From Eurosta solidaginis (taxonomy: Eukaryota > Arthropoda > Insecta > Diptera > Tephritidae): a stretch of DNA of 64,000 bases. Made by a program: the position numbers and the translations under genes. Location: the NCBI RefSeq assembly GCF_040869045.1, contig NC_090322.1, forward strand, positions 179,752,672 through 179,816,671, written 5' to 3'. The notes beneath the pieces are model-generated. The model was not told the DNA's origin, made no database searches, and saw only the letters and a list, made by a program, of their open reading frames with translations. Every line of letters starts with the position of its first letter. The stretch's first letter is position 1. Shown one piece after another: positions 10,128-22,179 of the stretch.

Positions 10128-10212
10128 TCTGAAATGAACTATACAATTGAATCTCATGGTAAGTGTATAATTTTCTGTTACGCACGAGCTTAGACACCCT
10201 TACTTGTTTTTT
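10128..10212 (+). repeat. G150 3'-end fragment
   Basis: TTATCTGAAATGAACT, then AATTGAATCTCATGG, GTATAAT, TTACGCACGAGCTTAGACAC and TTACTTGTTTTT match the 3' terminus of the A-type repeat at 36.3-36.4 kb. The body is absent. Confidence 0.75.
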
Positions 10213-10965
10213 TTTTTTTACCTTGGATTTAGTCGTCTGTTCATATATTACATTCGTAAAATTTAATGAGACTTAGACATATTGCTAAATGATATGTATC
10301 TTTTTCAAACTATTGTAAATTATGATGAAAAAAACTGAAAATAATTAACCATACAAGCTGTCAAAATTCTCTTCAGATATCTTTTTATTTTTGAGCTAAA
10401 TATCCGAGAAGATCTTTGTCAGTGTGGAAATAACAATAATACCAGCCATTATGTTTTTTCTTTTTTTTCCTCCAACATATTAAAAACCAATAATTTTATA
10501 AAAGAAATCACTGTGCAACACGTCTTAAGCTCATTAATTTTAACGTATTTTTTTTTTTTTTTTTTTTATATTGTTAAATCCGAACTCGCATGGTTCGGTG
10601 AACATGCAGAACTTATGTGACTCAAACGCCTAAAAGTATACTTTGAATTTCTTAATTTTTTTTGTAGGGGGAATTTTTTAACGCGAAATAAATATTTAGA
10701 TATATTTTTATATGTTTGTTTATTAAAACTATTCTTTTCAAGAATATTTCTTACAATGAAAATTTTTGATAGATAAAATGAAAATCTAAAATCATTTTTT
10801 CTATGAATATAAGAAAACATTTCTCATACAAAGTTATTTAAAGTTTATAGTAATAATTAACTTAAAAATTACAATTAAAATTAGTCATAATATAACTCGC
10901 GCCTTAAAGCGTACTTTAAATTTTTGCAATTTAACTTTTTTGTACTTAGAGAATACTGAATACTT
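10213..10965. other. AT-rich stretch, no gene recognised
   Basis: Contains T runs (10204-10218, 10550-10568). No recognisable product, RNA or repeat. Confidence 0.5.
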
Positions 10966-11688
10966 TATGGGCTTTAGACCCGGCTTTTCAGTACAAGTTC
11001 AGCTTAGTTTGTCACTAATACTACGCTTAAATTTATTTTGCAGTTTTTTAGCCTACTTTAACTGAAGTTTAAGCAACAAGATGTTTATTTCTCGCAAAAA
11101 AGGTCTGATGGCTTTGATGGTATCACCTTGAAGATAAGTGTTTTTTTTTTTTCAACTTCACCTCAATTCGATATCCCATGTAAAATATCAACTACAGAAT
11201 TGTGCTGGATATTCATTTGTGAATGAACCATTCCACAAAATCTCACAAAGGTTGGAGAATAATTTGAGCAAAACGTTAGAGATGAACTCGGGAGCTATAC
11301 ATTTTATTCTCAAAAGCTCGATAGTGTTTAGATAATGGTGTTGGATATCAACACCAGACCTAGATACATATTTCTCTAAGGCCGGGTAAAATATTTTTTT
11401 CACGCTTGTTGGGGAAACAAAATCCAGCTGCCGCCACATCTACCTACATATCTACACACATAACACGCGCGATGTCTAAGTTGTTTTTGGATACATTACA
11501 ATAATAAATAATAAAAAAAATTAAAAAAAAAAAACAATGTAACATTACAAAAAAGCCAACCCCAAAGGTGGCCTTAAAATGTGACTTCCAATTGCGCTGA
11601 AATTTAACCGGAGTTTAAATTTGACTAGAGTTTAGACAAACTTAGAGTGTGCTTAGCTTAACCAACTACTGAAAAATCGGGCCTTATA
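10966..11688. repeat. Possible decayed MITE-like element with terminal inverted repeats
   Basis: The left end (about 10966-11010: TATGGGC, CCCGGCTTTTCAGTA, AGTTCAGCTTAGTTT) and the reverse complement of the right end (to 11688: TATAAGGCCCGATTTTTCAG, TTGGTTAAGCTAAGC) resemble each other over roughly 40 bp with many differences. No transposase frame lies between them. The match is weak and could be coincidental. Confidence 0.3.
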
Positions 11689-14620
11689 AAAAAAATATCT
11701 TAGGTTTTGTAGAGCGTCAGTATAAGAATACAAAATACTCTCAAGGAAGATAGGAGCGCCTTGCAATAAAATCGTTGTATGTCAGATAAAATCTGTTAAG
11801 AGCACTCTGATCGAATTTGAGAAATTGTGAAAGAGATCAATGGAAAATTATAAGGCTTACGCGAGAACACAGACACGACTTGCCCCGTGATATATATTTT
11901 TTCGGGATGTAAGCGATACCTTTGGAACCAAAATTAATGAAGCATTTTTAGATTTTAAGTTACTGAGACAACGCTCTTTTCAATCCGTGGTATTTAAAAA
12001 AAAAATAGTATTTTCCTGTACATTTTATAATTTAAATTCAGACTTACATGCAATGCTCCTTTCGAAAGATGTTTCAGTACTTTAGTTTGTTGCTTGGTCT
12101 ATTTTAGTAGTTTAACCCATACACGCACACAGAAAGTTCATATGCAAAGATGTGTGTGAGTGTGCGTATATAGATGCGAGTAAGTAGTATTAGTAGTAGT
12201 TTTGTTAATAATAGTAGTTATGCAATCAAAACTTTGCATTCATTTAGACAACTTTCTTATTGTTAGTTATTACAAAAAAAAAAACAATTACACAAAACAC
12301 ACTGAATTTGGTTATTCATGTAAGATAACGAACACAAATATTTTAAATATTCTTTCTTGAATAATTTATAAATGTAGGTATGTATATGAGGTGCATATAC
12401 ATTACATGTATGTGAAATTGAAGTAGCTTATTTATTTATGTAGAACTAATGAGTTTTAAAAGTAACTGCCGATTATATTTGATGGTTTTCCTATGAATGA
12501 TGTTAGTTTTTTTTTTTTTTTTTATTCGCTTTTTGTATGTAGTTTTTTGGCGGTGAGTTTTAGTTTTTTATAGTTTTAATTTTCATTTTTTATGCTTCAT
12601 TCTGATACATTTTTTTTTTGCGCTCAGTGTGTGGTAGCTACACATTTGAATTCATTGCTCTATAACTAATATTAATTTTGGTTTAGAATATTTTTTATAA
12701 TTAGTTTTTTAATGTTTTTTATTATATTTTTGTTTACTGCACACAAACTTTTATTAGTAATTCTTACTATCAATTATTTTTAACCTGGATTTATTTTACT
12801 TTATTTTATTTTATTTTATTTTATATTAATATGTTCATGTGCTTTATAATTTCAACATTTTCTATGCTCAAGATTTTTTTTATTATTATAAAGTTAGTTT
12901 TAAATTTTTTGGTTTCTTCACGATTTGTTGCATTTTCTTAAAATATACATCATAGTTTAAGTGAGCCTTTTTCAAAGTAATTTTTTTTTTTTTATTTATT
13001 TTTTCTGATTTTATGAACTAATGGTCTATGGATTCAACTTACAATTAGTGAACACAATAGCTATTCTGGCTTCAGCAAACCTTTGCTTTAATTTGCTAAT
13101 TGAATATTTTCTTTATTATATTATTATATTTTCTAGTTTGTCACAACACTAAATTTTGTTTTTTACTATTTTCTATATGGGCGCTTATAAATTCATCTGT
13201 TGCATTTAATTTAATTTTTCAAACATTTTTATGTTTCAAATTTAGTGCTGCCACTTTTTGTCACAAAACCGTGGCACACCTTTAATAGCTAGCACTAGTT
13301 TCCATATTTTGTTTTTTTTTTTTTTTCATTTATTGCAAGTTTTTTCTTTTTTTTTTGCTGAATTCACTCAATGCCAGTATTTTCAGTGATTTGTGGCATG
13401 TTTTAAATCACATTATTTACCACAAAGTGTTGCAATGTACATACATGCAAGTGCACATGTACATATGTGTGCATGTGTGCCTGTTGACTAAATTTTCACC
13501 GCGTATGTTGAGGTTTAATAGCCGTTTCGTGTGATTCGTTCCGGCAGCGGCGTCGGCGGTGGCAATAGGGATGATAGCTGACAGTCGTAAAATAAGATAA
13601 TGCACTTGCAACAGTTTTTAGCGTTGCACCGTACACACAAAGTTACCGCATGTACACACACGCACACACAAATATTCGCAAACTAACTATAATGCACAGC
13701 TGACAACATGCAACATGCTCGTTTTTCATTTATTTACTTTTATTCACTTTTATTTTGTTTTTTCTTTTTTTTTTTTGTCGGTGTTTTGTTGATTTTTATT
13801 TTTATAATTTCTTTTTGCACTGCACCTTAGTTGATAGCATATTAACAGCTGCTGTTATTATAGGTGTTGGTTTTGTTTTACTTTGTTGTTTTTGTTTTTA
13901 ATTTAATACGCTTTCAAGCTTTTCTATGCGTCAGTGTCTTGGTTTGACATTACTTCTTTAAATTGTGCGCAAAGCTTTATAGCTGTTGTTATAATTGTAT
14001 AGATGTGTTGAGAAATTTGGAGAAATTTCAAAGCAAGTAAATAATGCATTTGCGCTTACTTTTATTTACAAAGACGGCGTAGCGGCGGAAGAGTCAAACT
14101 CAAAATAAATTTACTGCTAAAAATTTGATGCCACACTTAAAACCAAAAAACAAACAACCTTACTTTCGAAGTTCACCAAATTTTTTTAATATTCATTTTC
14201 TGAACGCACCACTTGTCTGTTCAAAGAAGAAAAAAGTCCTTCAAGTAAATTTTCTGCAGGCTATTTTATTACTCATTTTCAATAGAACATGAAAAAATTG
14301 CCTTTAAAATTCACCACAAACTTCTTTTCAAGTTTTGAAACACTTTTGCTTCTTTCTACGTCTCTGCAAAGAGGTATTATGACTGGGCGGCAGAAAAAGA
14401 CACTTAAACAATATTTTCTGTTAAAACTTTTTTATTCCAATCTTTCAAAAATAAAAAATTTTCCTTCGCGATTCACTACAATTTTTTTTTTTTAGCTTTT
14501 CAAAGACGTCTGTTCGAAGACGATTCACGGTAGTTTCGGCGGTCGATAGACCTAAAAATAAGTTTCCGGCTGAATATTTTATTTCACCATACCTAACGAA
14601 AATAAAATACCATCTTTGAA
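11689..14620. other. Long T-rich stretch without recognisable genes
   Basis: The plus strand is strongly T-rich with many homopolymer runs (for example 12509-12523, 13311-13326, 13768-13777) and a short (TTTTA)n array at 12790-12823. CACA/CATA-rich spots occur at 12120-12175 and 13430-13480. Frames here are translations of T runs. An intron or 3' flank of a host gene is possible but not shown. Confidence 0.5.
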
Positions 14621-15084
14621 AATTCACCACAGCTTTTTTTTTTTATTTTCTTAAACTCACCAAATTGTTCTTAATCTTAGTTGCTCAAATTATCCCAGTT
14701 TAATTTTCTACCAACTCTATTTAAAATTCGTTACATGCAATTTATTTTCAAATTAAAAAAAAAATTGCAAAAAATTATTAAAGTTTTTTCTCAACTATGA
14801 ACTAAAAATCACATAAAAACGCAACTAACAATCTTCATTTTGAGGTGCAGTACGATTAAGAAAAATTAACTTTTTAAATTCACCACAGCTTTTGAACTTT
14901 CTTGAAACTCACCAAATTTATTATTATCTGTATTGCTGAAACTATCACAGTTTAATTTTTTACCAATTCTGTTTTAAAATTATGATATGAAATTTATTTT
15001 CAAATTTCCCAAAATAATTCCAAAAAATGCTTAAAATATTTTTTCAACTTTCATCTCAAAATCAGATAAAAACGAGTCTAACAA
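14621..15084. repeat. Two-copy diverged tandem repeat, period about 256 bp
   Basis: Copy 1 starts at 14621 and copy 2 at 14877. Shared landmarks in order: AATTCACCACAGCTTTT, AACTCACCAAAT, CAGTTTAATTTT then ACCAA, TGAAATTTATTTTCAAATT (or its near match), TCAACTATGAACT versus TCAACTTTCATCT, and AAAAACG. Identity is moderate. Similar AAATTCACCACA phrases recur outside at 14168, 14315 and 16532, suggesting a wider decayed array. Confidence 0.65.
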
Positions 15085-15389
15085 AGCAAAATTTCAAATA
15101 TTAACCTAAGCATCATTTTGTTTGCTCCCTTCATTCTTAGGAAAAATTCAGTATAGAAATTTAAGAATTCTTTATTTTCTTTTTCTTCACTTTAACTCAT
15201 TCTCGACGAAACCATTTCCTTTTTCTGTTTCCATATAGCCACTCTCTTTATATTTTGAAAAAATTACTTTCATTTTTGACCAGTCCGATATACACCATCA
15301 CCATTCATCACTAACTTGCGCTTAACCGCCTAAAAACCAAAAATCTTCCCCGGAATTTCTCTTGCCTCCTAGAGCCATCTCATCTTCTC
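15085..15389. other. No gene recognised
   Basis: AT-rich and pyrimidine-rich sequence leading into the RTE-like remnant. Nothing else seen. Confidence 0.45.
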
Positions 15390-15540
15390 TCGATACCGTT
15401 CATGATTCCTAGCCATACATCAGGACAGGTATGATGAGCGACTTGTAGTACGTGAGTTTTGTCGAGAGAGGGCTTTACTTAACAATTGCCTACTCTGTTA
15501 AAAGCAGCACTTATTGACATGCGTTATTCTCCTTTCCTTT
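15390..15540 (-). pseudogene. RTE-like reverse transcriptase C-terminal remnant (copy 1)
   Basis: On the minus strand, fragments such as RQLLSKALSRQNSRTTSRSS, YLS and CMARNHERYREK follow the order of the region after the catalytic core in RTE-type LINEs: a ...QLKSKALSR.TK..LY.SL..PVLLYG-like consensus, recalled and approximate. Stops and indels interrupt it. It is homologous to the remnants at 18.6-19.06 and 27.19-27.42 kb, all on the minus strand. It is non-functional and recognisable only by this conserved block. Confidence 0.5.
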
Positions 15541-16202
15541 GTGGCTGCCGTTTCTTTGGCAGAAATTACTTCGGTTTGCCCTCATAAACCGCAAGACTCA
15601 CTTTTTGTCTCTTTATTTAATACAGAGAATGCAGGACACACGGTGTATTTGTTAAGGCCAATGAAATCAAGATCATTAGTATTCGCGAATAATTGTACGT
15701 TCTTATAGAAGACTGCTCATCACGGTTTATCTTCTCCAGCATTATGTTAAAAAAATCACATGAAAATTAATCGCATTGTCTGAAGCCTCGGTTGATTTCG
15801 AGTGGCTCGGAGAGAGCCTTCCCAATCCTTACTGAGTATGTGGTGTCGCTCAGTGTCGTTTGAAAGTGCCTTATTAACTTTGCAACTAAGGTTCACATAA
15901 ATCCTTTAAAGTACAGGAGTAGATCAGGTAATCCCGTTATAGTTTGTTTACCATCTAAAGAACTTCGGACAGATTTCCAGCTCTTCGAAATACATGTCAA
16001 TAGATTGATTGTTGAAATACACGGATGACTATTTGTTCAATCTGAAAATCGTTTGTAAACCCCGATTCTGGGGTTTGCTTTGTTTGAACATATCGAAGAA
16101 TTATTATCAGTGTTTAGCATTTTGGAGGCCGTTCAAGCTAAATGGAACTCAGATTCGTGTTTAGCATATCGAAGTACATATATATGTATATATAGATCTA
16201 GT
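15541..16202. other. No gene recognised
   Basis: Part of it may be the decayed continuation of the RTE-like remnant to the left. No clear product or repeat otherwise. Confidence 0.4.
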
Positions 16203-16290
16203 TCAGTCTTATGTTAGGCTAGGTTGAACTGGCCGATTCAAAAAGATCTCATAGTGACTACGAGAATTTGTTTCACTATAAAACTCATTT
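16203..16290 (-). repeat. LINE 3' tail fragment
   Basis: TTATGTTAGGCTAGGTTGAACTGG, shown here only by its parts TTAGGCTAGGTTGAACTGG and GATCTCATAGTGACT, plus GAGAATTTGTTT, matches the minus-strand LINE tail at 32936-33010, which reads TTAGGTTGAACTAGCCGG and GACCTCACATAAACT. Only the terminal UTR is present. Confidence 0.6.
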
Positions 16291-18599
16291 TATTTGCTTT
16301 ACCATTGCAGTTAATAAGACAATTTTTTAATTTTTTATTTTGAATGTTTTTCGCATTTATCTATGCCTCAAACTTGATAACAAACAATTATTTCACAAAA
16401 GGAAATAATATTAAAATTCACAACACGCTTTTGAATAAAGTCTACAAAAATTTAATTTTTTCTTATATTTCGCATTTCCAACAAATATAATAATGAGTTT
16501 AGAATTTAAAAAAAAATATCTACGTTTCAAAATTCACCACACTTATGCTTTTTTGTCAAACTTCAACACACTTAAGTTATACTGAAATGTGCAACAAAAT
16601 AATCCAAAAATATGAATACAACAAACAAATTTTTTTTGCTCTGAGCCTTTAAACCTCACCACTTATTCTCCGCTCTTGCAAAAATTAATCCCATTTTTTT
16701 CCTATTTAATAAAATTATCTTTTAGTACTTTGCTTGGCAAAAAAACTGAAAATTATCAAATATTCCATTATTTATGCACACACACACGCGCGCGCGTTAA
16801 AATTTCATCATCTAAGAAAACGGACGAAAATGGAATACCACAGTTAACGTTCACTGACAGACGCACCACCTCGATTATGTGAATCTGTAGCCATACAACG
16901 CTGCCAACGTCAACGCGCCCGCTGCTGTTAGCACAATCAGCTTCGTCATAGTGCTGTTGTTTGTTGTGCAGCCATCGGCTACGTTGTCCTTATCAACGCA
17001 ATCGTTACAGTCTTAGTCGTCGTGTCCACAAAGTGTGAGTATACGAGATTTATGAATGTTGCACGAGTGACAGCGTCACACGGCATCGTTGGTCCTTTTG
17101 CAGGCAAGAATAAACATTTTGAAGAAAAAAACCAAAGAAGTGAAAATTTTTGCTTTTTACCTTACTAACTAAAGCATACACAAGCTTGCATAAATTTGTG
17201 TTTACAAGTTGGCAGACATACATACAGTTAACTGCCACACAAACACATTGCTTCTCCATCTAACTCAAAAAATTATTTTATGCCTAGCAGAGGTTTTTAT
17301 TTGAAATCTCTTACGCTACAGAATTTACCCATTTTGTTGTTAATTGTGTTATTTTTATTTTTGTTGTTTCCGTGCCTAGTCAACTCTCAATTCTTTGTTG
17401 TAAAAAAAAAACTTCTAACATCGGCAAGTGTAATCGTTTACATGCGCTCGCCGCAGCATCCCGTGAGTTCTGCATTAAGCGAAAATGTTAATGAATCAAA
17501 TTTCCTTTGATATTTTTTGGCTCACGCATCCAAGGCGTATACGCAACTTTAGCAATCGCCGAAATTTGTACTTTGCTTTGTTATCACACAAGCCTTCGCT
17601 CTTAGTTAAGCCTCTTTCTCTCAAACACACACACACACATACACACGTTTGTTCATTTTCTCATTTCGCTCACTCTCAAGTTGCTCCTGTCATGCTCACG
17701 TCACGTCGTATGAGTTTTCAAAATAAATGTTGTGCAACAATGTTGCTTGGTCAACCAGGCAACAATGTTCCCTACTAGAAGAAGCAATTCCAAATATTTT
17801 TTGTTTAATTAAAAAATATGCGAGGGACAGAACTCTTTATAAAAATGAAGAACACTTTCCAGCTCTCTTTGATACACTAGTCTTTCAGTGACGTCCTCAA
17901 AAATAACCTACTTTTTGCAGACTTTCAAATACACAGCAAGGAGATGGAACTTATCACTGAGATGAGAGATTATTTGACAGGAGAGAGAGGAAATAATGAA
18001 GCTGTGAAGTTAGCATTCTTTTTTTTTTCAAAAAAGTATATTTATCAATATTTTACTTACTTATAATTTATGTTGTCGATACTTAAAAAAACGAGCTTAC
18101 AGGTTTCAATGATACTCAGCTAGAAATAATATTGTCATATTAATATGGAGCTAAATACGAAGATTGACCCAAATTTGAAAAAAGGTGTACGTTTATAGTG
18201 AAATGCATGCATTGAATATAATTTTTAAAATAATGAAAGGAGGAACTTTTAAATCTGAATAGCTTCCTAGATTGAGAAGTTTATGATATATATTTGAAGT
18301 TTTTGCTCACAGGTAAACACCATGTTTGCTCACAGATGGAAACGGCTACAGTTCTGCTTGCTGATAAAGATAAAAATCGTTCTAAATTTGAGATGACAGA
18401 AGGCTTCAACTCAGAGATACGTTCTTACTTATAAAATTTTCAATGGTCAACATAGAATCTAAAAAGTTTTGCAGAAGCGGGAATTCAAAGTTGAAATTCA
18501 TTATCCTGCCAGGATAAAGAAGAACTTATACAAGCGAAATCAAGCGGGTTTTCATTACGAACGATTTGTTTAACCTAGTGCTGAAGAAAATAATTCCAA
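16291..18599. other. No gene recognised; CA/CG repeats, pyrimidine-rich block
   Basis: Contains the AATTCACCACA phrase at 16532, an alternating CACACACACGCGCGCG run at 16779-16795 and a CA repeat at 17623-17646. Between about 16880 and 17060 the sequence is less AT-rich, with repeated GCTGTTG/GCTGCC-like triplets and no frame. A T-rich 76-codon frame near 17280-17510 looks hydrophobic only because of its base composition. A host promoter or 5' UTR is possible but cannot be supported. Confidence 0.45.
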
Positions 18600-19060
18600 C
18601 AACGGATGTAGACTGAGACTGTACCATTGAATGAAGAGTTAAAATAAAGTGGGTTTGTGGAAAAATGAGGACAAATCGAGGTACTTGCTGTCTTCCGCGA
18701 AAGAATAAGAACATTCTGTCAGTGGGAGCCTTGCTACTGTTGACGAAATTAAATTCGACTACCTGTTTTGATAATAGCCTTCGGCATCTCGGATGAGGCC
18801 GTAAATATACCAGAGAACTTTTCATTCGAACACTACAATGGTCATCTGATCTTCTTTCGACTTCGCACATAATTCAGAGCTATACAGCAGGACAGGTATG
18901 ACGAATAGCTTGTGGTTTTTGTTTGCCGAAAGAGGGCTTGACTTTTCAATTGGCTGCTCACTTCAAAGAAGCAATTGCTACCAAGTTATATTCTCCGTTT
19001 AAATGCTAGCTCCCGAATACACGAAATCATTCACAGCCTCGAATTTATATCCGTCAGTAG
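18600..19060 (-). pseudogene. RTE-like reverse transcriptase C-terminal remnant (copy 2)
   Basis: Minus-strand pieces in order: QLKSQALFRQTKTTSYSSYL, SCC, then TIVVFE*KVLWYIYGLIRDA and EGYYQNR. This is the block between the RT core and C-terminus of RTE-type LINEs, where VFERKVLRKIYGP is a common phrase of the family. At least one stop replaces the arginine in FERK, and the frame shifts. It corresponds to remnants 1 and 3. Beyond about 18600 it is unrecognisable. Confidence 0.65.
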
Positions 19061-19227
19061 TGCCGTGGCTGCAACATCATCTACATAGTGAAGCAAAAGA
19101 TCTCAACGTTAAGGAGCATAACGAAATGTTGACCTAACAATTTTTGCTAAATTTTCATAAACCAGGAAATCCTAACAGACAACTGCATGATCAAACCCGG
19201 CCTTTAAGAGAGATAAGGATACATCTC

Positions 19228-19590
19228 TATAAGCACTATTCTGTAATCTTTCTCGCAGCCGTTCGATCCAGATAAGCATAAGGAGCCCCAGATCAAAATC
19301 CACACAGAAGAGGTAAACAACTTTTCCAGGTCGCACCCAATGAACACCGTTATTAAAAAACACTATCCTGCCCTTGCAGAAGAAGAAAGTAAAGTACCAA
19401 GGGAGACACAAATCACCCTGGCCCAACTTCGTTTTGGATACTGTAACAGGCCAAACTCTTACTAGTCCAGAATCAACCGCTATATTCGTAATGTATGTCC
19501 TGCACGCGATATGACCTCGCATGACACCAAACATATTTTCAATTCTAATGTGGAGCCTACGCCTCCTACGGCAGAATACTTCCCGATTAT
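19228..19590 (+). pseudogene. LINE C-terminal fragment (jockey/CR1-like)
   Basis: The plus frame reads HTEEVNNFSRSHPMNTVIKK, then ALAEEESKVPRETQITLAQL, RFGYCNRPNSY, a stop, SRINRYIRNVCPA, then a frameshift. The order PRET..TLAQLR.GYC.RLNSY.SRI....NVCPAC matches the C-terminal, zinc-finger-like tail seen in jockey/CR1-type dipteran LINEs; clade assignment is from memory. No upstream polymerase is present. The 120-codon minus-strand frame over the same bases is a shadow. Confidence 0.6.
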
Positions 19591-19784
19591 TTACACGACA
19601 AAATGGCGATCATTTCAGGATTATTAATCAATTATTTTAAGATCATTCTTGAATTATCTTAGGCTAATTCTGTGGCCATTTTGAGATAACTTCGGCATTA
19701 GTTACATTGGCGACCATTCCGGCACTTTTTGTGAAAAGCTTTGGCAGTGTACGGAAAAGTTTATTTATAAAAACGAGAATCTAT

Positions 19785-20000
19785 CACATTGCCATTATTA
19801 TCGGTATTTGCTTTTTATCGACGTGCTATCGATAACAAATGTTATCGAAAAGTTATCGGCATTTTAACGAAATGTTTTATATTTGCTATCCATTTGTTTA
19901 CGAAACGTTTCGATAACAAATCGATATCTCTTCGATAGCAAATTGATATCTCTTCGATAGCAAATTCATATCGTTACGATAAGAAATCGATAAAGCTTTG
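19785..20000. repeat. CGATA motif cluster (1)
   Basis: Dense short motifs: TATCGATAACAAA, TTATCGAAAAGTTATCGG, TTCGATAACAAATCGATATC. A local near-tandem of about 23 bp (GATATCTCTTCGATAGCAAA) occurs at 19922-19968. No coding content. TATCGATA is the DREF site and CGATA the BEAF-32 core in Drosophila; whether proteins bind here is unknown. Confidence 0.7.
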
Positions 20001-20965
20001 GATAACGACCCGAAGGTTATGCAAGTTTTATAGATGTTCATGGTCCTTTGTCGTATATACATGCGGTACACTACGATGACAAGAGTGACATTCTTCATCC
20101 CTCGATAGGCTTTTCATAAACCAATTTCAAACAATCAGAATTTACAGCTTGACTACATTTTTAATATATAAGTCTTTTTGAAGGTTCTAAAAATAATGAT
20201 GTTTAGGTCTATCAAATTCCTGCTTCACTTTTTCTCTTTCCAATTTTTTTTTTTAATATAGCAACATATTCACGGCTATTGTGTCAATAACTCTTGTTTA
20301 TCCTTTACATCACTATTAATCTTGAAATACTAAGCTTGCACGCCTACTTATTTAGAGCAACAAAAATTTAACACACACACTCAGAAGAATGGCAATTTTG
20401 TGCTCTCTTTATGAACCTCTTTCAATAACGCACACTCTCTTTCTATCCTTACGTCAAATATTCGTGTTACTGGCGAGATTTATGTGTTTATGAAATCACA
20501 GCGTTGCCACGTGTAAACAACGCTTTGGTCATACATATAAAACTAATGAAAAAGTATCGGAACATTTTGTTTCTTTGCCGATTTTTAGTTTATCAAATGA
20601 AATCCTCTCCCTACTTACAGCTGTCAAATATTTAGCGCTATTCATGAACATCTACCTTGAAGCAGTTCACTTTGATGTAGCTACCGCTACAGATGCACTC
20701 ATTCAACATTCAGTATACTTAAGAGTTAGTGGAGAATTTTCTTTTTTATACGTGTGTGTGCTTTCTTCTTTGTAATCAGAGTTGGGCTATTTGCAGTAAA
20801 ATATTATTCAATAAAGCATTTTAAAATACTAAAAGTTTATATTGGTCTTTTTATTCATGTTTGTTATTCTCCTTTACATATTATCAGTATAAATAATTTA
20901 AAAAAAAATGTAACTTTCGAGAACTGGTGCCTGTTTTTCATGTAGTACGAATCAGTGTGCGTGCT
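20001..20965. other. No gene recognised
   Basis: AT-rich. Includes ACACACACACTC and ACGCACACTCTC near 20370-20440. No repeat family of this window was recognised. A 17-bp tandem (GGTTTAGATACTATAAC at 20966 and 20983) sits at the junction with the next LTR. Confidence 0.45.
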
Positions 20966-20993
20966 GGTTTAGATACTATAACGGTTTAGATAC

Positions 20994-21523
20994 TATAACG
21001 AATTTACTTGCAAATCCTCTTATTTGCAACCTTCTGCTAAGTTCGAATCACTAAACTGTTGAGTAAATAACTCCAATACTTAATAATGCAAAATGACCTT
21101 TATTAAAGTACTTCACAATAAATAACTCTACTATTTCCCGACAGATAGCGTGCTTAATCAAAACTGAATTATTGCGCCTCTACGGTTGTTGCCTTTTATA
21201 CTCTCTGATTTCCTCGTTCGCATCTTCTAGGCGCTTCCATTTCCAGAATCTACTAGTTGGCCATCAGCTATCAAATTTCTCAGCTGTAACTAAAATTGCA
21301 CGATTTTATAGCTTCTCTCATTGCATACTTTCGGGAGTATCTCAGATATATACATGTGGTTGTTCGTTGCTTCTCAGCTGCGTATACGTACATATGTGTA
21401 GACATAATGATTGATTCGTTTATGTAGATACATAATGATTGATTTATGGATGTGCATACAAGGCGCTGCTTAGCATCGGCTTAGAGATGGCAGTACCCCT
21501 TAGTGTTGCTAATATTCGTAACA
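20994..21523 (-). mobile_element. Solo LTR (copy d), long subtype
   Basis: On the plus strand it runs TATAACGAATTTACTTGC ... GCTAATATTCGTAACA, the inverse of TGTTACGAATATTAGC ... ATTCGTTATA. The TATA block appears inverted as TTTTATACTCTCTG near 21194, and the polyadenylation signal inverted as TTTATT near 21100. The interior matches copies b, e and g. The 4-bp duplication is unclear: the right flank reads CTAT and the left flank has been disturbed by a 17-bp tandem duplication. Confidence 0.8.
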
Positions 21524-22179
21524 CTATTTAGCAATGTAAAAGGGAATACAGCAAGATTTTACGCGAACTTCTAGCAAAGTTGGATGATATTAATGTCATA
21601 TAACTAAAGTTTGATAGCGACATAAAGGATAACGAATTCATTGAAATGTATGCCAGGTCAGTAGGCGAATTTCAAAATAAATACAAATCAAACTTCATTT
21701 ATAGAGAGATGATCATTTCTATAGAGATAGACACCGCTAGAGGGAGAGTTCACAGGAACAGAATGAATATGCGTTATGGGAGCACAGAAAATACACACCT
21801 CTCATCTTCCGTGCAGTTGCAGCAGGAAAATTTTCAAACATTTTCTAAACAGTGGCGGCCAGAGAGCCTCAGCCACTAAGCTAACATATATACAACATAT
21901 ACATCATCCCAACAACCTACCCTAACCTAGCTTAATCAATTCATGCACCAATAAACTAGTCCCCTTTTGGGAAAATCAAAGACTAAAAAGTGGCACAGAA
22001 GGCAATGCTCTTTATTTCCTGTGTTAACGTCGCAGTTGCCAAGACACCGGAGTGCGCTATATCAAAAATCCCCTAGCCCTATCGCAAAACCAGTTCAACG
22101 AACGAACTGCAGCCGCCTTTCCTGTATCGGATGTGCATATGTTCTAGTAAATTGTAATCAATTATTTTTCTATTCAAAC
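21524..22179. other. No gene recognised
   Basis: A 77-codon frame (21646-21879) is charged and glutamine-rich in part but matches nothing I recognise. It could be retroelement gag debris. No other signal. Confidence 0.35.

Noticed and set aside
17280..17510. Frame with a hydrophobic, signal-peptide-like start
   Set aside because: The hydrophobicity comes from T-rich DNA; no similarity and no further domain.
19172..19534. 120-codon minus-strand frame
   Set aside because: Shadow of the plus-strand LINE C-terminal fragment, which has the recognisable motifs.
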